DNA from: Micromonospora sp. CPCC 205371
GTDB lineage: Bacteria > Actinomycetota > Actinomycetes > Mycobacteriales > Micromonosporaceae
Length of the DNA stretch: 46,910 nucleotides
Assembly: GCF_026130045.1 (NCBI RefSeq)
Contig: NZ_JAIBNX010000009.1
Coordinates: 1 to 46,910 of the forward strand
Reading direction: 5' to 3'
The notes beneath the pieces were generated by a model, which saw only the letters and a list, made by a program, of their open reading frames with translations, did no database searches and had not been told where the DNA came from. Shown piece by piece: positions 34,132 through 41,611 of this stretch (positions are counted from its first letter, which is position 1; the number at the start of each line of letters is the position of its first letter). The position numbers and the translations under genes were made by a program.

Positions 34132-34152
34132 ACTTACGGACCGTACGGAAGT
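34132..34152. promoter_or_regulatory. 21-bp palindromic operator between ROK and GH89 genes
   Basis: ACTTACGGAC at 34132 mirrors GTACGGAAGT ending 34152 around a central base, with 17 of 20 flanking positions symmetric apart from paired A/G-type differences. TATGTT for the leftward gene lies just outside its left edge and TAGGAT (34155-34160) for the GH89 gene just outside its right edge, so a bound protein would block both promoters. The ROK protein is the obvious candidate (inference). Confidence 0.65.
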
Positions 34153-34167
34153 AATAGGATGGCCGCC

Positions 34168-36219
34168 ATGACACCTCCCTGGGCACCGGCCGTGACCGGC
34201 CTCTGGACCCGCGTCACGGGTGGCCTGCTTGAGCTGCGTATCTCCGCGCTGCCCGAGTCGCGGACGTTCCAAGTGCGCGCCCGGGGTGGCGTGCTCGAGG
34301 TCGCCGCGGGCGACGCGCTGTCCGCGTGCGTCGGCATCCACCGGTACCTGCGGGAAGCATGTGGCGTACGGGGCACGTGGGACTTCGAGCCTTTTTCCTT
34401 GACGCGCCTGCCGCACGCCTCCTTCTCGGGGCGGGCGCGGGTGCGCGAGTTCTACTACCTGAACTTCTGCACGTTCAGCTACTCGACCGCGTACTGGGGC
34501 TGGGACGAGTGGCAACGCGAGATCGACTGGATGGCGCTGCACGGCGTGACGATGCCGCTCAACCTGGTCGGGCACGAGGCGGCGCTGGCGCTCGCGTACG
34601 GGCGGCTGGGCATGACAGACGAGCAGATCCGGGAGTTCTTGGGCGGGCCGGGCTACCTGCCGTTCCTGTACCTGGGGTGCCTCGACTCGTTCGCCGGGCC
34701 GCTGCCGACGAACTGGATACCCCAGCATCTCGACCTGGCCCGGCAGATCCTCGCGCGACAGCGGTCCTTCGCCATGAGGCCCGTACTGCCCGCGTTCACC
34801 GGCCACGTGCCAGCGTCCTTCGGCGGGCGGACGCGGTACTGGCAGGGCATGCCGACCACGGTCGTCGACCCGGCCGACCCGCTGTTCCGCCTTCTGTGTA
34901 AGGGCATCGCCGATGCTCAGGCGGAACTCTTCGGCACCGACCACCTGTACGCGGCCGACCCGTTCATCGAGATGCCACCGGACGAAGTGGACGGCGACGC
35001 GGGATACCCGGCCGCCGTCGCAAGCGCCATCATGGACGGGTTGCGCGCCGCCGATCCGGATGCCACCTGGGTACTGCAATCGTGGCCGTTCTCGTACCAG
35101 TCCGAGTACTGGACCAAGCAGCGGGTCTTCGCCTTCCTCGACGGCATTCCCGCCGACCGCCTGCTCATCCTCGACCTCTGGGGTGAGGCCGATCCACAGT
35201 GGCCTCGCTTCGCCGGTTATGGCGGGCGGCCGTGGGTGTGGAACGGCCTGCTCAACTTCGGCGGTCGCACCGAACCGGTCGCCGACCTCGGCGCCACCGA
35301 CCGCAACATCGAGGCCGCTCTCGCGTCCGACCGGCCGCCTGTGGGGCTGGGCCTGACGATGGAGGCGATCCACACCACCCCGGCGTTCTACGAGCTGATC
35401 GCCGACCGCGCCTGGTCCGCCGAACCGCCCCTGGAAGACTGGGTCCGCGAGTTCGGACGGCAGCGCTACGGCCTGACGGCGCCCACCGTCGACGAGGCGT
35501 GGCAGGCGCTGCGAGTGTCCGTCCTGGACGGCGACGCCACGGCGATCTTCCCGGAGCGGTTCATCTCGCTGGCCGTCGCCCGGCCGCACTACGGCCTGCT
35601 GGACTCCCCGGTCGACGCCGACGTGCGGAAGGCGCTGTTCTACCGGCCAGCCGACCTGCACGCCGCCTGCCGTGCGCTGCTCGACACGCCGCCGTCCCGA
35701 GCTGCCGACGACGACCTGGCGCTGGCGTGCGCCGCGCTGCTCCTGCGGGTCATCGACCACCGCTTCGGCCGCTGGGACGCCTTCCTCCCACCCTTCGACG
35801 ACCTGGACGACCTCGTCGGGACGCGGCCCACGCTGCGGCTCTCGACGTGGGTCGGCGCCGCGCGCAGGTGGGCCGAAGACGAGGAAGGCAAGCGGGTACT
35901 GGAAGACAACGCCCGCCGCATGTTGACGGTCTGGAACACCGCTGACAACGAGCGGCTGCACGACTACTCGGCGCGGCTCTGGAGCGGGCTCGTGCGCGGG
36001 TACCACAAACGACGCTGGGAACTGTTCGTCCGGCACCTGCCCCAGGCACTCGAACCCGGCGGGCGGGAGACCGCACAGTCCACACTCGACGCCGCCCTCA
36101 GCGAGCTGGCGGCAGACTTCATCGCTCACGGGCCCGCTCCCGGCGCCGATAGTGGCGACGTTCGCGCCGTCGCCGCCCGCGTGCTCGACCGTTACGGCGA
36201 CGAATTCCTCGCCCTCTAG
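34168..36219 (+). CDS. GH89 alpha-N-acetylglucosaminidase
   Basis: A 683-residue NAGLU-like enzyme that removes terminal alpha-linked GlcNAc. The N-terminal small domain (about 1-75) is followed by a barrel with YLNFCTFSYSTAYWGWDEWQ, IDWMALHGVTMPLNLVGHE and QHLDLARQILARQRSFAMRP. The likely acid/base glutamate is E268 in ADPFIEMPP and the nucleophile E399 in TMEAIHTTP. The C-terminal about 200 residues are the helical domain. There is no signal peptide, so it should act in the cytoplasm on imported oligosaccharide. ATG 34168 is preferred over 34159 because TAGGAT, a leaderless -10, overlaps the earlier ATG. It opens the operon with murQ and the kinase. Confidence 0.92.
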   Translation: MTPPWAPAVTGLWTRVTGGLLELRISALPESRTFQVRARGGVLEVAAGDALSACVGIHRYLREACGVRGTWDFEPFSLTRLPHASFSGRARVREFYYLNFCTFSYSTAYWGWDEWQREIDWMALHGVTMPLNLVGHEAALALAYGRLGMTDEQIREFLGGPGYLPFLYLGCLDSFAGPLPTNWIPQHLDLARQILARQRSFAMRPVLPAFTGHVPASFGGRTRYWQGMPTTVVDPADPLFRLLCKGIADAQAELFGTDHLYAADPFIEMPPDEVDGDAGYPAAVASAIMDGLRAADPDATWVLQSWPFSYQSEYWTKQRVFAFLDGIPADRLLILDLWGEADPQWPRFAGYGGRPWVWNGLLNFGGRTEPVADLGATDRNIEAALASDRPPVGLGLTMEAIHTTPAFYELIADRAWSAEPPLEDWVREFGRQRYGLTAPTVDEAWQALRVSVLDGDATAIFPERFISLAVARPHYGLLDSPVDADVRKALFYRPADLHAACRALLDTPPSRAADDDLALACAALLLRVIDHRFGRWDAFLPPFDDLDDLVGTRPTLRLSTWVGAARRWAEDEEGKRVLEDNARRMLTVWNTADNERLHDYSARLWSGLVRGYHKRRWELFVRHLPQALEPGGRETAQSTLDAALSELAADFIAHGPAPGADSGDVRAVAARVLDRYGDEFLAL

Positions 36220-36232
36220 GAAGGACCCCTCC

Positions 36233-37132
36233 GTGCCGCCCCTCACCCGCTCGACCGAACAGCGCAACCCGCGCACCGTCGACATCGACCTATGGCCGAC
36301 AGGCCGCGTCGTGTCGGCGCTGCTCACCGAGGACACCGCGGCCATCAGAGCGGCGCACGAGGCGGCACCCAGGCTTGCCGAGGCCGTCGACCACGCACTG
36401 GGCCGCCTCGCCAAGGGCGGGCGCGTCCACTACTTCGGCGCGGGCGCGTCCGGCCGCCTCGCCGTGCTCGACGCGACCGAGGTGACGCCCACCTTCGGGG
36501 TGCCGCCCGGCCTGTTCACCACGCACTTCCCCGGCGGCGCGGCAGCGCTCGTCGACCCGTCGCTCGACCACGAAGACGCCTACGGCTTGGCGTACGACGA
36601 CGCCAGCGTGCTGACATCACACGATGTGGCGGTCGGTGTCACCGCCTCGGGCACCACCCAATACGTCGCCGGGGCGCTCGATCGGGCCCGCTCGGCTGGC
36701 GCGTTGACCGTGTTGCTCACCTGCGACGGCGGTTCACCGCTGGCCGCCGACATCACCGTCGTGGCGGCAACCGGCCCGGAGGCGGTGACCGGCTCCACCC
36801 GACTCAAGGCGGGCACGGCGACGAAGGTACTGCTCAACGCGTTCTCGACGGCCCTGATGGTGCGCTCAGGCCGCACGTACTCGAACCTGATGGTCAACCT
36901 CGTCACCAGCAACGAAAAGCTGGACGCGCGCGCGGTCACGATCGTCGCCATGGCCACCGGACTCGACGACGCCCTGTCGGCGGCGGCGCTGTCGGAAGCG
37001 GGCGGCGAGGTGCCGGTCGCGGTGCTGCACGCGCTGTCCGGCAGGCAGGCCAACGCGTGCCGTGACGCGTTGCGCGAGGGCGGCAGCGTCCGCGCGGCGC
37101 TGTCGCTGCTGGGTGCCCCCGATGGCCGCTGA
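36233..37132 (+). CDS. murQ: N-acetylmuramic acid 6-phosphate etherase
   Basis: A 299-residue SIS-domain etherase that splits the lactyl ether of MurNAc-6-phosphate to give GlcNAc-6-phosphate and D-lactate in peptidoglycan salvage. Diagnostic segments are STEQRNPRTVDID at the N-terminus, VHYFGAGASGRLAVLDATE, PPGLFTTHFPGG, VGVTASGTTQYVAGAL, and GSTRLKAGTATKVLLNAFST, followed by YSNLMVNLVTSNEKL. The length is typical. The GTG at 36233 is chosen for its AGGAAGGA ribosome site; it begins 13 bp after the GH89 stop. Its end overlaps the kinase start by 11 bases. Confidence 0.93.
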   Translation: MPPLTRSTEQRNPRTVDIDLWPTGRVVSALLTEDTAAIRAAHEAAPRLAEAVDHALGRLAKGGRVHYFGAGASGRLAVLDATEVTPTFGVPPGLFTTHFPGGAAALVDPSLDHEDAYGLAYDDASVLTSHDVAVGVTASGTTQYVAGALDRARSAGALTVLLTCDGGSPLAADITVVAATGPEAVTGSTRLKAGTATKVLLNAFSTALMVRSGRTYSNLMVNLVTSNEKLDARAVTIVAMATGLDDALSAAALSEAGGEVPVAVLHALSGRQANACRDALREGGSVRAALSLLGAPDGR

Positions 37133-38057
37133 CACGCACATCGGTGTCGACGTCGGCGGCACCGGCATCCGGGTACGTGCCGTGCTGGCCGGGGCGCCCG
37201 CGGCGGCCCGCGCCCGGGGCCCCGTCCCCCGGACGGCCGGCAAGATCGACTCCGCGGCTTTGGCGGCGCGCATCGCCGACCTTCTGTCCACGCTGGACTC
37301 TCCGGTGCGCGCCTCCCGCGTAGCCGTCGGCCTTACCGGCATGCCGGGGCTGCTGGAGAGCCCCGCCGAACTGGCCGCCTACCTGCACCGACGCGTCACC
37401 ACCGGCACCGTCATCGTGGCCAGCGACGCCCTCACGACCCACCTCGGTGCCCTGCGGGGCGGGGCCGGCGTCGTGGTGGCCGCCGGCACCGGCGTCATCG
37501 TGCTCGGCACCGACCACGAGGGAACCTGGCACCGCGCCGACGGCTGGGGACACCTGCTCGGCGACGACGGCAGCGGCGCGTGGATCGGTGCCGAGGGCCT
37601 GCGGGCGGCACTGCGCCACCACGACGGGCGCGAAGGCGGCTCCCGCGAGCTGTACGCGAGGCTGGCGGACCGCTTCGGCGACGCAGAGGCAGCGCTACAC
37701 GCCGTGTACGGCGGAGCGTCGCCCGCACACGAGTTGGGCGCGTTCGCCCCCGACGTGGCAGCCGCGGCGCACGAGGGCGACGCGGTAGCGCGCGACATCT
37801 GGCGGCGGGCGGGCGCGCATCTGGCGGAGGCGGCATACGCGGCGGGACGCGGCCTGCCACCGGAGTTCTCCTGGGGCGGCCGCCTTTTCGACGCCGGCCC
37901 ACTACTCCTGGACCCGTTTCGCACCGAACTCACGCGCCGCGCACCCGACGCCCGCCTGGCCGCCCCCCATGGCCAAGCGGCGGACGGCGCCCTGCTGCTG
38001 GCCCAACGCGGCCTCCCGAAGGCCCCACCGGCCTACGCCTCCGAATTCCCGCCCTGA
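37122..38057 (+). CDS. BadF/BadG-type N-acetyl amino-sugar kinase
   Basis: A 311-residue ASKHA-fold kinase of the BadF/BadG/BcrA/BcrD family, which includes GlcNAc kinases and the MurNAc/GlcNAc kinase MurK. The first phosphate loop is IGVDVGGTGIRVRAVLAG, then VAVGLTGMPGLL, VVVAAGTGVIVLGTD, and WGHLLGDDGSGAWIGAEGLRAAL. The overlap with murQ (ATGGCCGCTGA) means the two are translationally linked, which makes MurNAc (and/or GlcNAc) 6-phosphorylation the natural role: its product is the MurQ substrate. The ATG at 37122 gives the expected N-terminus. The 3' end overlaps the convergent aminotransferase-fold gene by 25 bp. Confidence 0.87.
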   Translation: MAADTHIGVDVGGTGIRVRAVLAGAPAAARARGPVPRTAGKIDSAALAARIADLLSTLDSPVRASRVAVGLTGMPGLLESPAELAAYLHRRVTTGTVIVASDALTTHLGALRGGAGVVVAAGTGVIVLGTDHEGTWHRADGWGHLLGDDGSGAWIGAEGLRAALRHHDGREGGSRELYARLADRFGDAEAALHAVYGGASPAHELGAFAPDVAAAAHEGDAVARDIWRRAGAHLAEAAYAAGRGLPPEFSWGGRLFDAGPLLLDPFRTELTRRAPDARLAAPHGQAADGALLLAQRGLPKAPPAYASEFPP

Positions 38058-39325
38058 TCACCCCCGGGGGTGTCGGTTAGGGCGCGGTCCAGGAGCTCCA
38101 AGGCCAGGTCGATCTCGTCGGGCATCACGGTCAAGGGTGGGGCTATGCGGAGGACGCTGCCGAAGCCGGGGAACTTCACGATGTTGACGTTCAGGCCCAG
38201 GCTCAGGCAGCGTTCGGTCACCGCGGTCGAGTACTCCGGCGCGGGCTCGCGGGTCTCCCGATCCGTCACCAGATCCACGCCCAGCAGCAGGCCCTGGCCG
38301 CGCACGTCTCCCACCGCCTCGTGGCGGCGTTGCAGCTCCAGCAGGCCATCCCGCAGCCGCCGACCCAGCAGCGCTGCCCGCGCGGACAGGTCGTCGCCGA
38401 GTACGGTCTGGAGCACCGCCCGGCCGACGGCCGCTGGCAGCGGGTCGGAAACGTGCGACGTGAAGTGCAGGAAGCCTTTGGCGACGGCGTCTTCCTCGAT
38501 CGCCGCGCTGGTCACGGTGGCCGACAACGGTAGCCCGCCACCGAGGGTCTTCGACAGCGTCAGGACGTCGGGGACGACCTCGTGCTCCGCGAACGCGTAC
38601 ATCGCGCCGACCCGGCCCAGCGCGGTCTGCGCCTCGTCGACGATCAGCAGCATGCCGCGGGCCTCGCACGCCGCTTTCAGCCTGGCCAGATAACCCGGCG
38701 GCAGCGGCACGATGCCGCCGGCGCTGAGGATCGGCTCAGCGATGACCGCGGCGGGCGGCCCGGCCCGTTGCACGGCGGCGGGGGGCATGCCGACGTCGAG
38801 GCAGCTGAAGTCGCAGCGGTCGCGGCAGTGGCGGATCGGGCAGCGGTACGCGTTGGGCGTCGGCAGCACCATCGCGCCCGGCATGCCCGGGCCGTACCCG
38901 CGCCGCCCCGCGCTGTAGGTGCTCGACGAGGCGCCCGCGGTCATGCCGTGCCACGAGCCGGCGAACGCCAGCACCTCGTGCCCGCCGGTGTGCAGTTTCG
39001 CCAGGCGCAGCGCCGCCTCGTTGGCCTCTCCGCCGGTCGACAGGAACATCGCCCGTGCGAGGGGCGGCGGCAGTGTCGCCATCAGTTCCCGGGCGAGTTC
39101 GGTGACGTCCCGGGAGAGGAACCCGCTGAACAGGTGCACCACCCGCCCGCTGGCCTCGGTGAGCGCCTTGATGATCGCCGGGTGGCCGTGGCCGAGGGTG
39201 GCGCACATCTGCCCGGACGTGAAGTCGAGGATGCGCCGACCGCCTTCTGTGGTAAGCCAGGCACCGTCGGCGCGCGCGATCAGCTCGCGGGAGAACTCCC
39301 CGCCGTACCGGATGAGGTGTTCCAT
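38033..39325 (-). CDS. 2,2-dialkylglycine decarboxylase (PLP, class III aminotransferase fold)
   Basis: A 430-residue PLP enzyme that closely follows the dialkylglycine decarboxylase sequence: HLIRYGGEFSRELI, ILDFTSGQMCATLGHGHP, HLFSGFLSRDV, SWHGMTAGASSSTYSAGRRG, AEPILSAGGIV, LIVDEAQTALGRVG and HVSDPLPAAVG. The PLP lysine is K259 in TLSKTLGGG. The known enzyme decarboxylates 2-aminoisobutyrate or isovaline and then transaminates pyruvate to alanine. A four-cysteine stretch, CPIRHCRDRCDFSC, is present where the Burkholderia enzyme has none. It diverges from a GntR-type regulator, unlike the LysR-type DgdR in Burkholderia. General class III transaminase activity is the alternative. Confidence 0.85.
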   Translation of the reverse strand: MEHLIRYGGEFSRELIARADGAWLTTEGGRRILDFTSGQMCATLGHGHPAIIKALTEASGRVVHLFSGFLSRDVTELARELMATLPPPLARAMFLSTGGEANEAALRLAKLHTGGHEVLAFAGSWHGMTAGASSSTYSAGRRGYGPGMPGAMVLPTPNAYRCPIRHCRDRCDFSCLDVGMPPAAVQRAGPPAAVIAEPILSAGGIVPLPPGYLARLKAACEARGMLLIVDEAQTALGRVGAMYAFAEHEVVPDVLTLSKTLGGGLPLSATVTSAAIEEDAVAKGFLHFTSHVSDPLPAAVGRAVLQTVLGDDLSARAALLGRRLRDGLLELQRRHEAVGDVRGQGLLLGVDLVTDRETREPAPEYSTAVTERCLSLGLNVNIVKFPGFGSVLRIAPPLTVMPDEIDLALELLDRALTDTPGGDQGGNSEA

Positions 39326-39327
39326 CC

Positions 39328-39377
39328 TGACATGTCAGCACCACTGTTTTGACCTGTCAATAGGCTAGATCTGTCAA
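39328..39377. promoter_or_regulatory. Operator cluster TGAC-N2-GTCA between decarboxylase and GntR genes
   Basis: TGACATGTCA (39328-39337) and TTGACCTGTCAA (39349-39360) are palindromes of the same type, and a third, half-conserved site (GATCTGTCAA) ends at 39377. Centres are spaced about 22 and 18 bp. The rightmost touches the TAGACT -10 of the GntR gene and the leftmost abuts the decarboxylase start, so the GntR protein probably controls both directions. Confidence 0.6.
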
Positions 39378-39390
39378 TAGACTGAGCCCC

Positions 39391-40080
39391 GTGACCACTC
39401 CGACCGCGACCGCCGCGGCGACCGAGCGGCTGCGCCGCGCGATCATCCGCGCGGAGCTGCCGCCGTCGTCCGCGATGTCCGAGCAGCAGCTCACCGATCG
39501 CTTCGGGCTCAGCAAGGCCGCGGTACGCGCGGCGCTCGCCCGCCTGCGCGGTGAGGGACTCGTGCACGCGGAACCCCGACGCGGCCACGTCGTCGCGCCA
39601 CTCACCCTTCGTGATGTGCGTGAGGTGTACGACCTGCGCCTGCTCGTCGAGCCCGGTGGCGCGGCGGCTGCCACCGGTCGCGTCGACACCGTCGCCCTGG
39701 AGCGCCTGGTCGACACGATCGCCGCCCCGGTCGACGTCGACGATCCGGACGCGGTCGACCGGTTTCTGGCCGCCAACCGGCAGGTGCACGTGACGATCGC
39801 GGAGGCGGCCGGCAACCGGCGGCTGGCGGCACTCGTCGAACGCCTTCTCGACGAGAGCGAACGCGCCCTCGTCGTGGCCCTGCACACCGGCATCGTGGCG
39901 GACGGCCTGCGGGTACACGACGAGCACCTCACGATCGTCGGCGCGCTGCGACTCGGCGACCCCGCCGCGGCGGCGCGGGCGATGGAGAGCGCGATCCGGC
40001 GGTTCCGTGCCGACCTGCTCGACACGCTCGCCGCCACACCGGCGATCCTCGACGCCACCCTGACGGGGGGTCCACGATGA
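39391..40080 (+). CDS. GntR-family (FadR/FCD subfamily) regulator
   Basis: A 229-residue regulator. The winged helix is LRRAIIRAELPPSSAMSEQQLTDRFGLSKAAVRAALARLRGEGLV, followed by the FCD ligand domain: LRLLVEPGGAAAATGRVD, FLAANRQVHVTIAEAAGNRRLAALVERLLDES, and HDEHLTIVGALRLGDPAAAARAME with the metal-binding histidines expected for FCD proteins (RQVH, DEHL). TAGACT ends seven bases before the GTG, so the transcript is probably leaderless. The ATGA overlap with the arginase-like gene shows co-translation; control of the divergent decarboxylase is inferred from the operator cluster. Confidence 0.9.
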   Translation: MTTPTATAAATERLRRAIIRAELPPSSAMSEQQLTDRFGLSKAAVRAALARLRGEGLVHAEPRRGHVVAPLTLRDVREVYDLRLLVEPGGAAAATGRVDTVALERLVDTIAAPVDVDDPDAVDRFLAANRQVHVTIAEAAGNRRLAALVERLLDESERALVVALHTGIVADGLRVHDEHLTIVGALRLGDPAAAARAMESAIRRFRADLLDTLAATPAILDATLTGGPR

Positions 40081-40958
40081 ACCCGGCGGGATGGTTCCTG
40101 CTCGGTGCGCCGTGGGACTGCTCCGGCACCGGCCGGGGCGAGCAGGCGGCACCGGCGGCGCTGCGCGACGCTGGACTGTCCACACTGGTCGCCCACGACC
40201 TCGGCGACGCCGACACGGTCATCGACAGCCGGCACCGCGACCCGGATACCGGGGTGCTGGCGCTGCCGGAGACGGTGCGGGCCGCCGAGGCGCTCGGTGA
40301 GGCGTTCGCCGCGGGGCTACGGGACTACCCCGGGCGGCGGCCGCTCGTGGTCGGCGGTGACTGCAGCATCCTGCTCGGCATCCTGCCGGCACTGCGCCGC
40401 CGGTCAGACCACGTTGGTCTGTGGTTTGTGGACGGTCACCCGGATTACGTCGATGCGCTGGCTTCCAGTACCGGCGAAACAGCCGACCTCGACCTGGCCG
40501 CGCTGACGGGCGACGGTCCCGCTCCCCTGGTCGCGTTGACGGGCGACACGCCAGCGGTACCGGCGGAGCTTGCCGTCCTGATCGGACACCGCACCCGCGA
40601 TCTCGACCCCGACTCGGCCGCGGAGCTCGCCCGGGTGCCCGCCGCCCTGAAAGCGCTCGACGCCGACGTCGTGCGGCGCGACCCGGCCGGCGCCGGCGGA
40701 CGGGCCGCGAACTGGGTCGCGGCGCACCCCGCGTGGGTGCACGGCGGCCTGGACGTGCTCGACCCCGAGGCCCTGCCCGCGGTCACGTACCCGCAGCCCG
40801 GCGGCCCCGGCTGGGACGACCTGGCGGCCCTTCTCGCTCCGCTGGCGCGGTCCCCGCGCCTGCTCGGCGCCAGCGTCGCCGACTTCCGGCCCGATCTGGA
40901 CCCCACCGGTGCGCTCGCCGCTCGCATCGTTGCCCTGCTCCACGACGTACTGCCCTAG
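40077..40958 (+). CDS. Arginase/ureohydrolase-fold protein with altered metal ligands
   Basis: A 293-residue ureohydrolase-fold protein. The three signature segments are recognisable: GGDCS (93-97), DGHPDYVD (119-126) and HGGLDVLDP (222-230). In classical arginases and agmatinases these read GGDHS, DAHxD and SxDxDxxDP; here the metal-binding histidine is cysteine (C96) and one bridging aspartate is glycine (G224), whereas D119, H121, D123 and D226 are kept. The N-terminus, FLLGAPWDCSGTGRGEQAAPAALR, is typical of the family. Substrate and even hydrolase activity are uncertain. It is coupled to the GntR regulator by ATGA and lies opposite a dialkylglycine decarboxylase, which hints at a shared amino-acid or guanidino-compound pathway. 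Confidence 0.82.
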   Translation: MNPAGWFLLGAPWDCSGTGRGEQAAPAALRDAGLSTLVAHDLGDADTVIDSRHRDPDTGVLALPETVRAAEALGEAFAAGLRDYPGRRPLVVGGDCSILLGILPALRRRSDHVGLWFVDGHPDYVDALASSTGETADLDLAALTGDGPAPLVALTGDTPAVPAELAVLIGHRTRDLDPDSAAELARVPAALKALDADVVRRDPAGAGGRAANWVAAHPAWVHGGLDVLDPEALPAVTYPQPGGPGWDDLAALLAPLARSPRLLGASVADFRPDLDPTGALAARIVALLHDVLP

Positions 40959-41040
40959 CCGCTCGTACGCTGCCGGGCGTAGGCCAAGATGAGTGCGGTT
41001 ACGGACGACCGCGGAGCCGGCCCGCCGAAGCATGGACGGC

Positions 41041-41538
41041 ATGGAAATCCGGCTTGGCGGGCGCGCCCGCAAATGGTTTCTGCTGGGACACATCGTCGCG
41101 GCCGCACTGTGGTTCGGGGTCGACATCGCGCTCGGTGTGCTCGTGCTGACCGCGATCCTCACCGACGACCCGCAGACCGCTGGCACGGCTTTGCAGGCGG
41201 TGCGGATGTTCGCGATCTGGCCGATGTTCGCCGCGAGCGTCGCCACCCTCGCGACGGGTGTCGTACTGGGACTCGGCAGCAAGTACGGCCTCGTGCGGTA
41301 CTGGTGGGTCGCCGTCAAGCTGGCGGCCAACCTGCTGATGTCGTTCCTGATCGCGATGTCGCTGCGGCCCGGCGTCGACGAAGCGGCACGGATCGGCCGC
41401 GACCTGGTGACCGGCAGCGTGAGCGAGGTGCCCAGCGGCCTGCTGCCCCCGGTGATCGTCGCGCCGACCCTCCTGATGATCGCTTTCGTACTCTCGGTGT
41501 TCAAGCCCCGCACCCGCCTCGCGGCGCGGCGGTCTTGA
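41041..41538 (+). CDS. DUF2269-like integral membrane protein
   Basis: A 165-residue membrane protein with four hydrophobic helices: FLLGHIVAAALWFGVDIALG, MFAIWPMFAASVATLATGVV, YWWVAVKLAANLLMSFLIAM and VIVAPTLLMIAFVLSVF. Helix 1 with its conserved HxxxxxxWFG and the pattern of the whole resemble the DUF2269/YfcA-neighbour class of small actinobacterial membrane proteins; function unknown. ATGs at 41032 and 41041 are both possible; 41041 puts GAAG at a suitable distance. It stands alone between the arginase-like gene and a hairpin. Confidence 0.65.
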   Translation: MEIRLGGRARKWFLLGHIVAAALWFGVDIALGVLVLTAILTDDPQTAGTALQAVRMFAIWPMFAASVATLATGVVLGLGSKYGLVRYWWVAVKLAANLLMSFLIAMSLRPGVDEAARIGRDLVTGSVSEVPSGLLPPVIVAPTLLMIAFVLSVFKPRTRLAARRS

Positions 41539-41550
41539 AGATCTACAGTC

Positions 41551-41581
41551 GGGTGGCGCCCCGCCCCTCGGGGCGCTGCCC
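41551..41581 (+). terminator. GC-rich hairpin between membrane protein and lipoprotein genes
   Basis: GGGTGGCGCCCCG pairs with CGGGGCGCTGCCC through 13 positions (two G-U) around a CCCCT loop. An outer pair, TGAAGAT (41536-41542) with ATCTTCA (41589-41595), encloses it. It begins 12 bases after the membrane-protein stop and is probably its terminator; a 5' leader structure of the lipoprotein mRNA is an alternative. Confidence 0.65.
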
Positions 41582-41611
41582 AGCGGGCATCTTCACGCCG
41601 AAAAGAGTCAC

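Noticed and set aside
34069-36414. Leftward frame of about 780 residues opposite GH89
   Set aside because: Antisense to the catalytic domain of GH89, which has clear active-site motifs and start signals.
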